Position numbers and translations under genes: made by a program | Notes under the pieces: model-generated | What the model was told of the DNA's origin: nothing | Seen by the model: the letters and a program-made list of their open reading frames with translations, nothing else | The model's database searches: none | Shown: positions 17,260 to 25,681 of the stretch, in pieces | How positions within the stretch are numbered: position 1 is the first letter of the stretch | Layout: every line of letters starts with the position of its first letter | From: Roseicella aerolata | GTDB taxonomy: Bacteria > Pseudomonadota > Alphaproteobacteria > Acetobacterales > Acetobacteraceae | Direction: 5' to 3' | Assembly (NCBI RefSeq): GCF_020523605.1 | Contig: NZ_JAJAQI010000020.1 | Location: forward strand, 40,843-104,842 | DNA: 64,000 nucleotides

Positions 17260-17538
17260 TCAGCGACTTGGCGCAGGGTCGGCCTGGCCAGCCGGCGGCA
17301 GGGGCATGCTCTGGGTCGTTTCGGGGGCCGTGTTGGTGCCGCCGGTGGTCTCGGCTTCCTGCCTGGGCCGGCCATCGCCCAATTCGCTTGGTTGCGGCGC
17401 CGGCGGCCCGCCGGGGGTGGTCGGCTGCGGCATCGGCTGGGTAACGCCCTGCGCGGGCGCGGTGCCCTGGGTCAGGGCCGTGCCAGGCAGGGCCAGCAGC
17501 CCGGCCAGCGCCATCATGGTTCGGGCAAGCGCCGGCAT
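17260..17538 (-). CDS. Small predicted exported protein
   Basis: A 92-aa ORF whose N-terminus MPALARTMMALAGLLALPGT reads as a signal peptide with possible cleavage after ALTQG. The remainder is short, Gln/Pro/Thr-rich and without hydrophobic core. AAGGATCC about ten bases upstream could be a weak ribosome-binding site. It lies antisense to nothing known, in an otherwise gene-free 590-bp gap between tRNA-Glu and the formate dehydrogenase cluster. No family is recognised. Because GC-rich DNA opens many false frames, reality rests mainly on the signal peptide. Confidence 0.4.
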   Translation of the reverse strand: MPALARTMMALAGLLALPGTALTQGTAPAQGVTQPMPQPTTPGGPPAPQPSELGDGRPRQEAETTGGTNTAPETTQSMPLPPAGQADPAPSR

Positions 17539-17678
17539 GGTCGGGCGGATCCTTTTGCGCGGAATGGCCCGGCAACGCCGGCCGGCCGCATCCGGTTGCC
17601 ACGATTCCTGTGCTCCGCACGCATCCCCGCTGCCGTCCCGCGCGTTGTTGCGGAAGTTTGGGTGGGAAAGGGCTGGCG

Positions 17679-17891
17679 ATGCGGGACAATCCGGACGGCA
17701 AGGCGCAGGCGCGCCGGCGGTTCCTCGGCACCTTGGGGTTCGCGGCGGTCGCGGCGCCGGCAGCGGCCTTCGAGGCGGATGGCGGCACGGGCGGCCTGCC
17801 GCCCCGGAAGGAAACGGAGGCGGAGCGGCGCGCCCCGCGGTACCGCGAGACTGATCATGTGCGGGCATTCTACCGCACCAACCGCTACTGA
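17679..17891 (+). CDS. Formate dehydrogenase-associated twin-arginine small protein
   Basis: A 70-aa protein with KAQARRRFLGTLGFAAVAAPAAA, a Tat-like signal, and a short charged tail ending YRETDHVRAFYRTNRY. Small proteins of this shape, known as the formate dehydrogenase region Tat target family, sit directly before the catalytic subunit in many proteobacteria. They are thought to assist assembly or export, but the role is unproven. The start at 17679 follows GGGAAAGGG; the frame also reaches upstream to 17610 without a signal. The catalytic subunit starts 12 bases after its stop, so they are one operon. The HVRAFYRTNRY ending is the most family-like part. Confidence 0.8.
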   Translation: MRDNPDGKAQARRRFLGTLGFAAVAAPAAAFEADGGTGGLPPRKETEAERRAPRYRETDHVRAFYRTNRY

Positions 17892-17903
17892 GGGCCAGCT
17901 GCC

Positions 17904-20858
17904 ATGCTGACCAGGCGCAGCGCGGGGCAGGCGGGCCGCCAGCGGCTCGCCGCCGCCTATCAGGGACTTGCGAGCGGCGGGACGGATCGCCGCGAATTCC
18001 TCCGCCAGGCGGGGCTGGGCGGGGTCGGGCTGGCAGCGCTCGGGACGCTCGGGACGCAGGTTGCCCGGGCACAGGTCGCCCATACGGTGCCGGATCGCGC
18101 CGTGCCGGCGCGCCGCATCAAGAATGTCTGCACCCATTGCTCCGTCGGCTGTTCGGTCATTGCGGAGGTGCAGAACGGCGTCTGGACCGGGCAGGAGCCG
18201 GCCTGGGAATCGCCGATCAACCGCGGCACGCATTGCGCCAAGGGCGCCAGCGTCCGGGAGATCGTGCATGGCGATCGCCGGCTGAAATACCCGATGAAGC
18301 TGGCGGGCGGGCAGTGGCAGCGCCTCTCCTGGGACCAGGCACTGGACGAGATCTCGGAGAAATTGCTGCAGATCCGCGAGAAATCCTCGCCCGAGGCGGT
18401 GTTCTGGCTCGGTAGCGCCAAATTCACCAATGAAGCCGCCTACCTCTTCCGGAAGTTCGGTGCCTTCTGGGGCACCAACAACATCGATCACCAGGCCCGC
18501 ATCTGCCACAGCACCACGGTTGCCGGTGTCGCCAATACCTTCGGCTACGGCGCCCAGACCAACAGCTACAACGATATCCGCAATTCCAAGACGATGATCG
18601 TGATGGGCGGCAATCCGGCCGAATCCCATCCCATCGCCACCCAGCACCTGCTGGCGGGGCGGGAGCTCAACCGCTCCAATTTCTTCGTCGTCGATCCGCG
18701 CTTCACCCGCACGGCGGCCCATGCCACGGATTATGTCCGCATCCGCCCCGGCACCGACATCCCCGTGATCTGGGGTATGCTCTGGCACATCTTCGAGAAT
18801 GGCTGGGAGGACAAGGAGTTCATCCGCCAGCGCGTCTACGGCATGGACGAGGTCCGGCGCGAGGTGACGAAGTGGAACCCGGAGGAGGTGCTGCGGGTGA
18901 CCGGCGTGCCGGAGGCGCAGATCAAGCGCATGGCGCAGGTCTTCGCCACGCAGAAGCCGGCGACGCTGATCTGGTGCATGGGCGCGACGCAGAAGACGGT
19001 CGGCACCGCCAATGTCCGCGCTTTCTCCATCCTCTGCATGGCGACCGGCAATGTCGGCTCGGCCGGGACCGGCTGCAACATCTTCCGCGGCCATACCAAC
19101 GTCCAGGGCGCGACCGATCTCGGCCTCGATATCGCGACCCTGCCGGCCTATTACGGGCTGGATGAGGCCGCCTGGCGGCATTGGTGCCGCGTCTGGCAGG
19201 TGGACTATGAGTGGATGCAGGGCCGCTTCGCCAGCAAGAAGCTGATGGAGACGCCCGGCATCCCGAGCACCCGCTGGTTCGACGCCGTGGTGCTGCCGCG
19301 CGACCAGGTCGACCAGCCTTCGAACTTCAAGGCCATGTTCGTCATGGGGCATGGCGGCAACACCGTCACCCGCATGCCGGAGATGGTGAAGGCGCTCGAG
19401 AAGCTGGACCTGCTGGTGGTGTGCGACCCGCACCCGACCACCTATGCGCAGGTCTCCGACCGGCAGGACGGGACCTACCTGCTGCCGATCTGCACGAATT
19501 TCGAGACGGTCGGCAGCCGCACCGCCTCCAACCGCTCGCTGCAATGGGGCGAGAAGATCGTCGAGCCGATCTTCGAGAGCCGCAACGACTACGACGTGAT
19601 GTATGCTCTGGCGAAGCGGCTCGGCTTCGCCGACGAGTTGTTCAAGAACATCGGCGTCAAGGACGGCGTCGTCGTGGTCGAGGACATCCTGCGGGAGATC
19701 AACCGCGGCACCTGGGCGCTGGGCTATACTGGCCAGTCGCCGGAGCGGCTCAGGCTGCACATGGCGAACCAGCAGCATTTCGACATCACCACGCTGCGGG
19801 GCGCCAAGGGCACGCCGGTGGAGGGCGAGGTCTATGGCCTGCCCTGGCCCTGCTGGGGCACGCCGGAGATGAAGCATCCCGGCACGCACATCCTTTATGA
19901 CAACTCCCTGCATGTGAAGGAGGGGGGCGGCACCTTCCGCGCCCGTTTCGGGGTGGAGCGGAACGGCGAGACCCTGCTGGCCGAGGGGAGCTACTCCAAG
20001 GGCTCGGAGATCCAGGACGGCTATCCGGAATTCACCGTCGCCGTCCTCAAGCGCCTCGGCTGGTTCGACGATCTCTCGGCGCATGAGAAGGAGATCATCG
20101 GCCGCGTCGGCGGAGAGAATATCGACCGCGTCTCCTGGTCGACGGACCTCTCGGGCGGCATCATCCGCGTTGCCATGGACCATGGCTGCCTGCCCTACGG
20201 CAATGCCAAGGCCCGTGCCCTCGCCTGGAACCTGCCCGATCCGGTGCCGATGCACCGGGAGCCGCTCTATACCCCGCGCACCGACCTGATCCCTTCGCTC
20301 GACCAGGCCGCGGTGCTGGCGGCGGACCCGAACGCGCCGGCCCCCGCCGGCACCTACCCGGCGCTGCGCGATCGCCGCGGCTTCCGCATGCCGCATCTCG
20401 GCCTCACGGTGCAGATGCGCTCCCACACCGTGGCGCGCGAGTTCCCCATCATCCTGACCAGCGGCCGATTGGTGGAGTACGAGGGCGGCGGCGAGGAGAC
20501 CCGATCCAACAAGTGGCTGGCCGAGTTGCAGCAGGACATGTTCGTCGAGATCAACCCGGCCGATGCGGCGGAGCGGGGCATCCGGAACGCGCAGTATGTC
20601 TGGGTGCTGGGGCCGGAGAACGACGCGCGCGTCAAGGTCAAGGCCATGATCACGGAGCGGGTCGGCAAGGGGGTCGCCTTCATGCCCTTCCACTTCGGCG
20701 GCTGGTTCCAGGGCGAGGACCGCCGGCGCTTCTATCCGCCCGGCACCGATCCCGTCGTACTGGGCGAGAGCGTCAATACCGTGACCACCTATGGCTACGA
20801 CCCCGTGACCTTCATGCAGGAGACCAAGGTCACCCTCTGCCAGATCAGGAGCGCCTGA
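17904..20858 (+). CDS. Formate dehydrogenase, catalytic alpha subunit (Cys type, Tat-exported)
   Basis: A 984-aa molybdopterin (bis-MGD) oxidoreductase of the FDH-N/FDH-O type that oxidises formate to CO2. The Tat motif is DRREFLRQAG (about residues 28-37), so it should face the periplasm. Four cysteines (C76, C79, C83, C111) bind the [4Fe-4S] cluster. The active-site residue is an ordinary Cys (C201 in HQARICHSTT) where the E. coli enzymes carry selenocysteine. VMGGNPAESHP and GHGGNTVTRMP belong to the molybdopterin domain, and the C-terminal dinucleotide-binding domain starts near TSGRLVEYEGGGEETRSN. Upstream is a small Tat protein; downstream come beta and gamma subunits. Length is close to FdnG. 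Confidence 0.95.
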   Translation: MLTRRSAGQAGRQRLAAAYQGLASGGTDRREFLRQAGLGGVGLAALGTLGTQVARAQVAHTVPDRAVPARRIKNVCTHCSVGCSVIAEVQNGVWTGQEPAWESPINRGTHCAKGASVREIVHGDRRLKYPMKLAGGQWQRLSWDQALDEISEKLLQIREKSSPEAVFWLGSAKFTNEAAYLFRKFGAFWGTNNIDHQARICHSTTVAGVANTFGYGAQTNSYNDIRNSKTMIVMGGNPAESHPIATQHLLAGRELNRSNFFVVDPRFTRTAAHATDYVRIRPGTDIPVIWGMLWHIFENGWEDKEFIRQRVYGMDEVRREVTKWNPEEVLRVTGVPEAQIKRMAQVFATQKPATLIWCMGATQKTVGTANVRAFSILCMATGNVGSAGTGCNIFRGHTNVQGATDLGLDIATLPAYYGLDEAAWRHWCRVWQVDYEWMQGRFASKKLMETPGIPSTRWFDAVVLPRDQVDQPSNFKAMFVMGHGGNTVTRMPEMVKALEKLDLLVVCDPHPTTYAQVSDRQDGTYLLPICTNFETVGSRTASNRSLQWGEKIVEPIFESRNDYDVMYALAKRLGFADELFKNIGVKDGVVVVEDILREINRGTWALGYTGQSPERLRLHMANQQHFDITTLRGAKGTPVEGEVYGLPWPCWGTPEMKHPGTHILYDNSLHVKEGGGTFRARFGVERNGETLLAEGSYSKGSEIQDGYPEFTVAVLKRLGWFDDLSAHEKEIIGRVGGENIDRVSWSTDLSGGIIRVAMDHGCLPYGNAKARALAWNLPDPVPMHREPLYTPRTDLIPSLDQAAVLAADPNAPAPAGTYPALRDRRGFRMPHLGLTVQMRSHTVAREFPIILTSGRLVEYEGGGEETRSNKWLAELQQDMFVEINPADAAERGIRNAQYVWVLGPENDARVKVKAMITERVGKGVAFMPFHFGGWFQGEDRRRFYPPGTDPVVLGESVNTVTTYGYDPVTFMQETKVTLCQIRSA

Positions 20859-20931
20859 GCATGGCTGCGATCGAGGAGCGCCGAATGGCGCGGAGCGTGA
20901 ATCGTAGCCACTCCCGAAGGGAGACACACGC

Positions 20932-21528
20932 ATGGCCCGCCTGAAATTCCTCTGCGACAGCGATCGCTGCATCGAGTGCAATGCCTGCGTCACCGCCTGC
21001 AAGAACGAGCACGAGGTGCCCTGGGGCATCAACCGCCGGCGGGTGGTGACGCTGAACGACGGTAAGCCCGGGGAGCGCAGCATCTCCATGGCCTGCATGC
21101 ACTGCACCGACGCGCCCTGTGCCGCGGTCTGCCCCACCTCCTGCTTCTACGGCACGGCGGATGCGCTCGTGCTGCACGACAAGGACCTGTGCATCGGCTG
21201 CGGCTACTGCTTCTACGCCTGCCCCTTCGGCGCGCCGCAATATCCGCGTGTCGGCAATTTCGGCGGGCGCGGCAAGATGGATAAATGCACTTACTGCGCC
21301 GGCGGCCCGCAGCAGGACAACACCGCCGTCGAGTACATGCAGTACGGCAGCAACCGCATCGCCGAAGGCAAGCTGCCGCTCTGCGCCGAGATGTGCTCGA
21401 CCAAGGCGCTGCTCGCCGGCGATGGCGAGATCATCGCCGCGATCTACCGCGAGAGGGTGCAGCAGCGCGGTTTCGGCTCCGGCGCCTGGGGCTGGCGCAC
21501 CGCCTACAAGCAGGAGCTGACGGTATGA
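20932..21528 (+). CDS. Formate dehydrogenase, iron-sulfur beta subunit
   Basis: A 198-aa ferredoxin-type electron-transfer subunit carrying electrons from the alpha subunit to cytochrome b. Four cysteine clusters are visible: CIECNACVTACKNEHEVPWG, CMHCTDAPCAAVCPTSC, CIGCGYCFYACPFGAPQYP, and the split set CTYC...CAEMC. It is shorter than E. coli FdnH because it lacks the C-terminal membrane anchor, so contact with the gamma subunit must differ. The start at 20932 follows GAAGGGAGA. A 73-bp gap separates it from the alpha gene, while its stop overlaps the gamma start (ATGA, 21525-21528). Confidence 0.94.
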   Translation: MARLKFLCDSDRCIECNACVTACKNEHEVPWGINRRRVVTLNDGKPGERSISMACMHCTDAPCAAVCPTSCFYGTADALVLHDKDLCIGCGYCFYACPFGAPQYPRVGNFGGRGKMDKCTYCAGGPQQDNTAVEYMQYGSNRIAEGKLPLCAEMCSTKALLAGDGEIIAAIYRERVQQRGFGSGAWGWRTAYKQELTV

Positions 21529-22718
21529 GGGCGCTTCCTGTCGCAGCTTGCGTGCTGGCGCTTTCCCTCGTCGGCACGGCCCTGGCGCAGCAGCAGGAGC
21601 AGGCACCCGGCCTGCCCGCCGGCTCGGCCGAGGTGCAGTCCGCCGCGCCGGAGGTCGGCGCCGGCCGCGGCGGGCCGAACAGCACCCAGCCCAATTCCTC
21701 CGAACCGTCGCTGCCGACGGGCCAGCCGCGCAGCGCGGCGCCGGAGGGGATCGCGCCCCGGCCGCCCAGGCCGGTCACGCCCATCCCCGCGCCGCCGCCG
21801 ATGACGGCGCGGGGCGGCCCTGATGCGGCGGAGGTCGAACTGCAGCACGCGCTCCGCGGTGGCGTCATCCAGGGCATGGTCAGCATCCCTAACCAGTCGG
21901 CCGGCATCCTGATCCAGCCGGAAGGGCGGGACTGGCGCGGCTTCCGCACCCGGACGCTGACCATCGCCGGCGCCGCCCTCGTGCTCGGCATGGTTGTGCT
22001 TCTCGGCATCCTGTACTTCTGGAAGGGGCCGCAGCGCATCGAGGCCGGACGCTCCGGCCGCAGCATCGAGCGCTACGGCCCGCTCGAGCGGGTCAATCAC
22101 TGGATGGTCGCATCCAGCTTCGTCATCCTCGGCCTCAGCGGGCTCAACATCACCTTCGGCGCCTATGTGCTGCGCCCGGTGATCGGGGCGGAGGCCTTCA
22201 CCACCTTCACCCTCTGGACCCAGGCGGCGCACCACTTCCTGTCCTTCCCCTTCACCTTCGGCATCATTGTCATGCTGCTGATCTGGGCACGGGACAACCT
22301 GCCGGCGCGCGTCGACCTCGCCTGGATCCGCGCGGGCGGACCCTTCGCCAAGGGGCACCCGCCGGCCGGCCGGTTCAACCCCGCGCAGAAGGGGCTCTAC
22401 TGGTTCACCATCCTCGGCGGGCTGGTGGCGGCGGTCAGCGGCTACCTGCTGATGGCGCCGGCGCTCCTCGACAACATCAGCAGCCAGCAGGTGGCGCATG
22501 TCGTCCATGCCGGCATGGCCATGCTGATGATTGCCGCCATCCTGGTGCACATCTATGTCGGCACGATCGGTGCCGAGGGCGCCTTCGAGGCGATGTCCAC
22601 CGGCCGCGTCGATTTCAACTACGCGCGGGAGCATAACAGCCTCTGGGTGGAGGAACGTCTGACCGAGGCGCGGCGGAGCGTGGCCCCCGCCGATGCCAGG
22701 ACGGCCGGAGCGGATTGA
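21525..22718 (+). CDS. Formate dehydrogenase, cytochrome b gamma subunit with exported N-terminal extension
   Basis: A 397-aa membrane subunit that receives electrons from the Fe-S subunit and passes them to quinone. It begins with a signal peptide (MRALPVAACVLALSLVGTALA) and a roughly 100-residue Pro/Ser-rich segment. The membrane part follows: one helix around LTIAGAALVLGMVVLLGILY, then the FdnI-like core starting ERYGPLERVNHWMVASSFVIL. Candidate haem histidines are in RVNHWM, QAAHHFLSF and VVHAGMAMLMIAAILVHIY. E. coli FdnI is only about 217 aa; the extra N-terminal region fits the longer gamma subunits of many alpha- and betaproteobacteria. The start overlaps the beta stop by four bases. 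Confidence 0.92.
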   Translation: MRALPVAACVLALSLVGTALAQQQEQAPGLPAGSAEVQSAAPEVGAGRGGPNSTQPNSSEPSLPTGQPRSAAPEGIAPRPPRPVTPIPAPPPMTARGGPDAAEVELQHALRGGVIQGMVSIPNQSAGILIQPEGRDWRGFRTRTLTIAGAALVLGMVVLLGILYFWKGPQRIEAGRSGRSIERYGPLERVNHWMVASSFVILGLSGLNITFGAYVLRPVIGAEAFTTFTLWTQAAHHFLSFPFTFGIIVMLLIWARDNLPARVDLAWIRAGGPFAKGHPPAGRFNPAQKGLYWFTILGGLVAAVSGYLLMAPALLDNISSQQVAHVVHAGMAMLMIAAILVHIYVGTIGAEGAFEAMSTGRVDFNYAREHNSLWVEERLTEARRSVAPADARTAGAD

Positions 22719-22727
22719 GAGAGGGCC

Positions 22728-23291
22728 TCAGCCGGTGGCGTCGCGGATGCGGTCCAGGTGCAGCTCGGCCCTGGCGCCCCAGCCGCTGACGCCTTCCGGC
22801 ACCTCCGGCCGGAAGGCCTCGTAGAGCCGGAAGCCCGTGCGGTTCAGCTCCTCGGGCGGCAGCCGGGCGGCGAGGCTTTCCATCGCCGCCCGCACCCCCG
22901 GGAGCCGCTCGCCGAAGGCGCGTGCGACATAGGCCTGCACGGCACCCGGCCCGGCGGGCCTGCCATCCGGCTCGGCGGCGAGCAACTGGCCATCGCTCTC
23001 GGTCACCGGGATCTCGCGCCCGAGCAGGCGCACCGTCCGGCGCGCCTGTGCCAGGCGGCGCGCCTTCGGGTCGGCGTCACCCTCCTCGGCAAGGCCCAGC
23101 CGCCTCGCCTTGGCGCGCGCCGCCGTGCCGGCCACCGCGCTGGCCAGGCTGAGCGCCGTGCCGGGCGGGTGGCCGAGCCGCTCGGCAACCACCGCCGCCC
23201 AGAGGGTGAGGACAGGGGCGCGGTTCACGCGGATCGGGCGGTTCGTCATGTCGGGGATCTGGGGCTCCGCCGCCGGGCTCGCATCGGCCAT
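22728..23291 (-). CDS. Conserved hypothetical protein
   Basis: A 187-aa soluble-looking protein, function not recognised. The segment NRAPVLTLWAAVVAERLGHPPGTALSLASAVAGTAARAKARRLG resembles conserved hypothetical proteins of alphaproteobacteria that share an RAPVLTLWAAVVAERLG core and a K-R-rich turn. The middle has VTESDGQLLAAEPDGRPAG and the C-terminus helical Leu/Glu-rich sequence ending in HLDRIRDATG. The ATG at 23249 (MTNRPIRVNRAPV) is an alternative start closer to the conserved part. Its stop is nine bases from the formate dehydrogenase gamma stop (convergent), and there is no visible functional link to that cluster. Confidence 0.65.
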   Translation of the reverse strand: MADASPAAEPQIPDMTNRPIRVNRAPVLTLWAAVVAERLGHPPGTALSLASAVAGTAARAKARRLGLAEEGDADPKARRLAQARRTVRLLGREIPVTESDGQLLAAEPDGRPAGPGAVQAYVARAFGERLPGVRAAMESLAARLPPEELNRTGFRLYEAFRPEVPEGVSGWGARAELHLDRIRDATG

Positions 23292-23518
23292 GACCCGGCA
23301 ACGGAATCGCTACTGTTTGAGATGTACCTCCCGGGCCGCTGGCGCTTTGTCATTCCTGGGCGGCCAGGAAGGCCGGAGGATGGTGCGCGACGGCCCCTGG
23401 CAGGCCGGCGCCGGAGATGCAGGGGAAAGGTGAAGTCGATGGCGGAGCGGGGTGTGGGTCGGGGCAGGGGCGGCGGAGCCGTGCCGTGCCGGCCGGGCGG
23501 GGCAATGGAGAATGGCCG

Positions 23519-23878
23519 ATGATGCCGCTCGTGCTCGCGTCTCGCTCCGTTGCGCCGGCGCCGCTGCACAGCTTCATCTCGGGCATCGGGGAGCGGGCGG
23601 CGCCGGAGGACCTGGCCGGCCTGCGGATCGGCCTGCCGCTTCGCCTGCGCTGCGCGGCACGGCCGAGCCGTGGTTGCACGCTGGAGATCCTGGCGCCGTC
23701 GGGGCGACCGCTCGGCTGGCTGCCGCGGGAGGATGCGGCGGTGCTGGAGGCGCTCGGCTGCGATCCGGATGCGACCGCGGTGCGGGTCAGTGGCATCGTC
23801 CCGGCCTTCCAGCGCCCCCGGGTGCAGATCGAGATCGCATTGCCGGCCTGGCCTGAGGAGGTCGCGCCGGCCGCCTGA
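23519..23878 (+). CDS. HIRAN-domain-like small protein
   Basis: A 119-aa protein beginning MMPLVLASRSVAPAPLHSFISGIGERAAPEDLAGLRIGLPLRL. The pattern of a beta-strand entry (LRIGLPLRLR), a middle turn (GRPLGWLPREDAAVLEAL) and a closing strand (RVSGIVPAFQRPRVQIEI) looks like a HIRAN domain. In other proteins this domain binds single-stranded DNA ends or damaged DNA, but it is often free-standing in bacteria with unknown role. The start at 23519 has GGAG about ten bases upstream; the frame stays open back to 23417. Family assignment is by eye and should be tested with a profile search. Confidence 0.5.
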   Translation: MMPLVLASRSVAPAPLHSFISGIGERAAPEDLAGLRIGLPLRLRCAARPSRGCTLEILAPSGRPLGWLPREDAAVLEALGCDPDATAVRVSGIVPAFQRPRVQIEIALPAWPEEVAPAA

Positions 23879-23990
23879 GGAGGAGCCTCCGCCCGCTGGC
23901 GCCGCAAAGGCTGCGGCCACCGGCGGATCGGGGCTGGCCAGGACGCCAGGGCAGGCTATCACCGCATCCGGCAATGACGGGGAGGATGCG

Positions 23991-24359
23991 ATGGCGATCC
24001 GGCGTTTGGCGGAAGAGGGGCGGCTCTCCGGCGCGGTGGTGCATGGCGAGCTGGTCTATCTGGCCGGGCAGGTGGCCGACGACTCGAGCCTGGATGCCGA
24101 GGGGCAGACCGCCGACATCCTGGCCCAGATCGACGCGCTGCTGGCCGAGGCCGGTACCTCCAAGCGCAACCTGCTCAGCGTGACCGTGGTCCTGGCCGAC
24201 ATCGCCGATGCGCCGGCGATGAACCGCGCCTGGGACCGCTGGCTCGACCCCTCGGCCAAGCCGGCCCGCATGACCATCCAGGCGCCGCTGGTCGATCCTG
24301 CCTGGAAGGTGGAGATCACTGGCATCGCCGCGCTGGACGGGGGAATGCCGGGGGCGTGA
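23991..24359 (+). CDS. RidA family protein (YjgF/YER057c/UK114)
   Basis: A 122-aa member of the RidA superfamily, small trimeric cytosolic proteins. The prototype hydrolyses reactive enamine/imine intermediates made by PLP enzymes; other clades have different or unknown activity. Visible family features are VVHGELVYLAGQVADD at the start of the fold, the helix TADILAQIDALLAEAGTSKRNLLSVTVVLADIAD, and the PARMTIQAPLVDPAWKVEITGIAA end, with the conserved Arg in the PARMT segment. A GGAGG sequence precedes the ATG at 23991. It looks more like the RutC/COG0251-side subfamilies than archetypal RidA. Confidence 0.88.
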   Translation: MAIRRLAEEGRLSGAVVHGELVYLAGQVADDSSLDAEGQTADILAQIDALLAEAGTSKRNLLSVTVVLADIADAPAMNRAWDRWLDPSAKPARMTIQAPLVDPAWKVEITGIAALDGGMPGA

Positions 24360-24655
24360 CTTCACGGGTGCCAGGGCATCGCCCGTCCAGGCGATCCGGC
24401 ACCGCGGCCGGCCTGCCCTTTGCCCTGCCCCTGCTGCCCTTCGGCTCCGAGGAGATCATGCGGTGCAGGCGGGCCGGACGCGTCGGCGGGCGAGGGTGGG
24501 GGCACGTCCGCCCCGCATGCGACGGTCACGCCATCGGCGCTCCGCCCCGGCACCGCCGGCGATTGTGCATGGTTCCGCCGTAATCTTTGGCGATCATTGT
24601 TCATGTGGACCGGGCGGCAAGGTTGTGCCCGCTTCCCCTGGAGGATGCAGGATCG

Positions 24656-25657
24656 ATGACCGACGCGGAGCGGGCCGCCTTCTGGCGCGGCAAGCGCGTT
24701 CTGGTGACCGGAGGCGCCGGGTTCCTCGGCAGCGCGCTGTGCCACCGCCTGGCCGCGCTCGGGGCGCGTGTCACCGCCATCGATGCGATGGTGGAGGACG
24801 GCGGCGCCAATATCGCCAATCTGGAGGGTGCCTCGGTCCTTCTGGTCCGCGGCGACATCCGCGATGTGGAACTCCACTCGCTCGCCAGGGATGCGGACAT
24901 CCTGTTCAACATGGCGGCGCAGACCAGCCATATGGGCGGCCAGCGCGACCCGGTCGCGGATATCGCGATCAATGCCGTCGCCCAGGTCCGCCTGATCCAG
25001 GTGATGCGGGAGGCGGCGCCGAAGGCGACGGTGGTCCATGCCTCCACCCGGCAGTTCTACGGCAAGCCGCTGCGCCTGCCGGTCGATGAGCTGCACCCGG
25101 TCCAGCCGCCGGACGCCAATGGCGTCTCGAAATTCGCCGGCGAGCAGTACTGGCTGCTGGAGCAGCGGGTGCATGGCCGGCCGGTCGTCGCGCTCCGGCT
25201 GACCAATTGCTACGGCCCGCGGCTGCGCATCCGCGACGCCCGCCAGACCTTCCTCGGCATCTGGATCCGTCAGGTGCTGAAGGGCGAGCCCTTCGAGGTC
25301 TGGGGCGGCGAGCAGCTCCGCGACCTCACCTATGTGGACGACGTGGTCCGGGCCTTCCTGCTGGCGGCGGAGAACGCCCCGCAGCCGGGGGTGGCCGGCC
25401 GGGTCTTCAATCTTGGCGGTTCGCCGCCGGCCTCCCTGATCGAACTCGCCGACCGGCTGATCGCGGCCAATGGCGGGCAGGGACACTATGTCGTGAAGAG
25501 CTTCCCGGCCGATCGTGCCCCCATCGACATCGGCAGCTACCACGCCGATGACCGCGCCTTCCGCGCCGCCACCGGCTGGGCGCCGCTGGTGGGGCTGGAT
25601 GAGGGCCTGGCGCGTTCGCTGGAATGGTACCGTGCGCGGCTGGCCGACTATACCTGA
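24656..25657 (+). CDS. NAD-dependent sugar-nucleotide epimerase/dehydratase, Asn in place of catalytic Tyr
   Basis: A 333-aa extended short-chain dehydrogenase that should act on a nucleotide sugar. NAD-binding motif GGAGFLG is at residues 19-25, acidic residue D43 follows strand two, and NMAAQTSH is the usual strand-four region. The normal YxxxK active site reads N155-G-V-S-K159, so the Tyr is Asn. I recall a subfamily with NGINK or NGVNK here, so this may be a genuine variant rather than damage. LRLTNCYGPR and EQLRDLTYVDDVVRAFLLA complete the fold. The start at 24656 follows GGAGGATG. The aminotransferase gene starts 24 bases later, suggesting a joint amino-sugar pathway. Upstream 24360-24655 is gene-free. 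Confidence 0.87.
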   Translation: MTDAERAAFWRGKRVLVTGGAGFLGSALCHRLAALGARVTAIDAMVEDGGANIANLEGASVLLVRGDIRDVELHSLARDADILFNMAAQTSHMGGQRDPVADIAINAVAQVRLIQVMREAAPKATVVHASTRQFYGKPLRLPVDELHPVQPPDANGVSKFAGEQYWLLEQRVHGRPVVALRLTNCYGPRLRIRDARQTFLGIWIRQVLKGEPFEVWGGEQLRDLTYVDDVVRAFLLAAENAPQPGVAGRVFNLGGSPPASLIELADRLIAANGGQGHYVVKSFPADRAPIDIGSYHADDRAFRAATGWAPLVGLDEGLARSLEWYRARLADYT

Positions 25658-25681
25658 GGGGGGCGATCCGGGACCGCTGCC

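Noticed and set aside
18501..18510. Selenocysteine at the formate dehydrogenase active site
   Set aside because: The codon is TGC (Cys201), not TGA, so no recoding is needed.
20861..20944. 27-codon ORF between formate dehydrogenase alpha and beta genes
   Set aside because: Basic, no motif, overlaps the beta start out of frame and lacks a ribosome-binding site; a leader peptide cannot be excluded but is unsupported.
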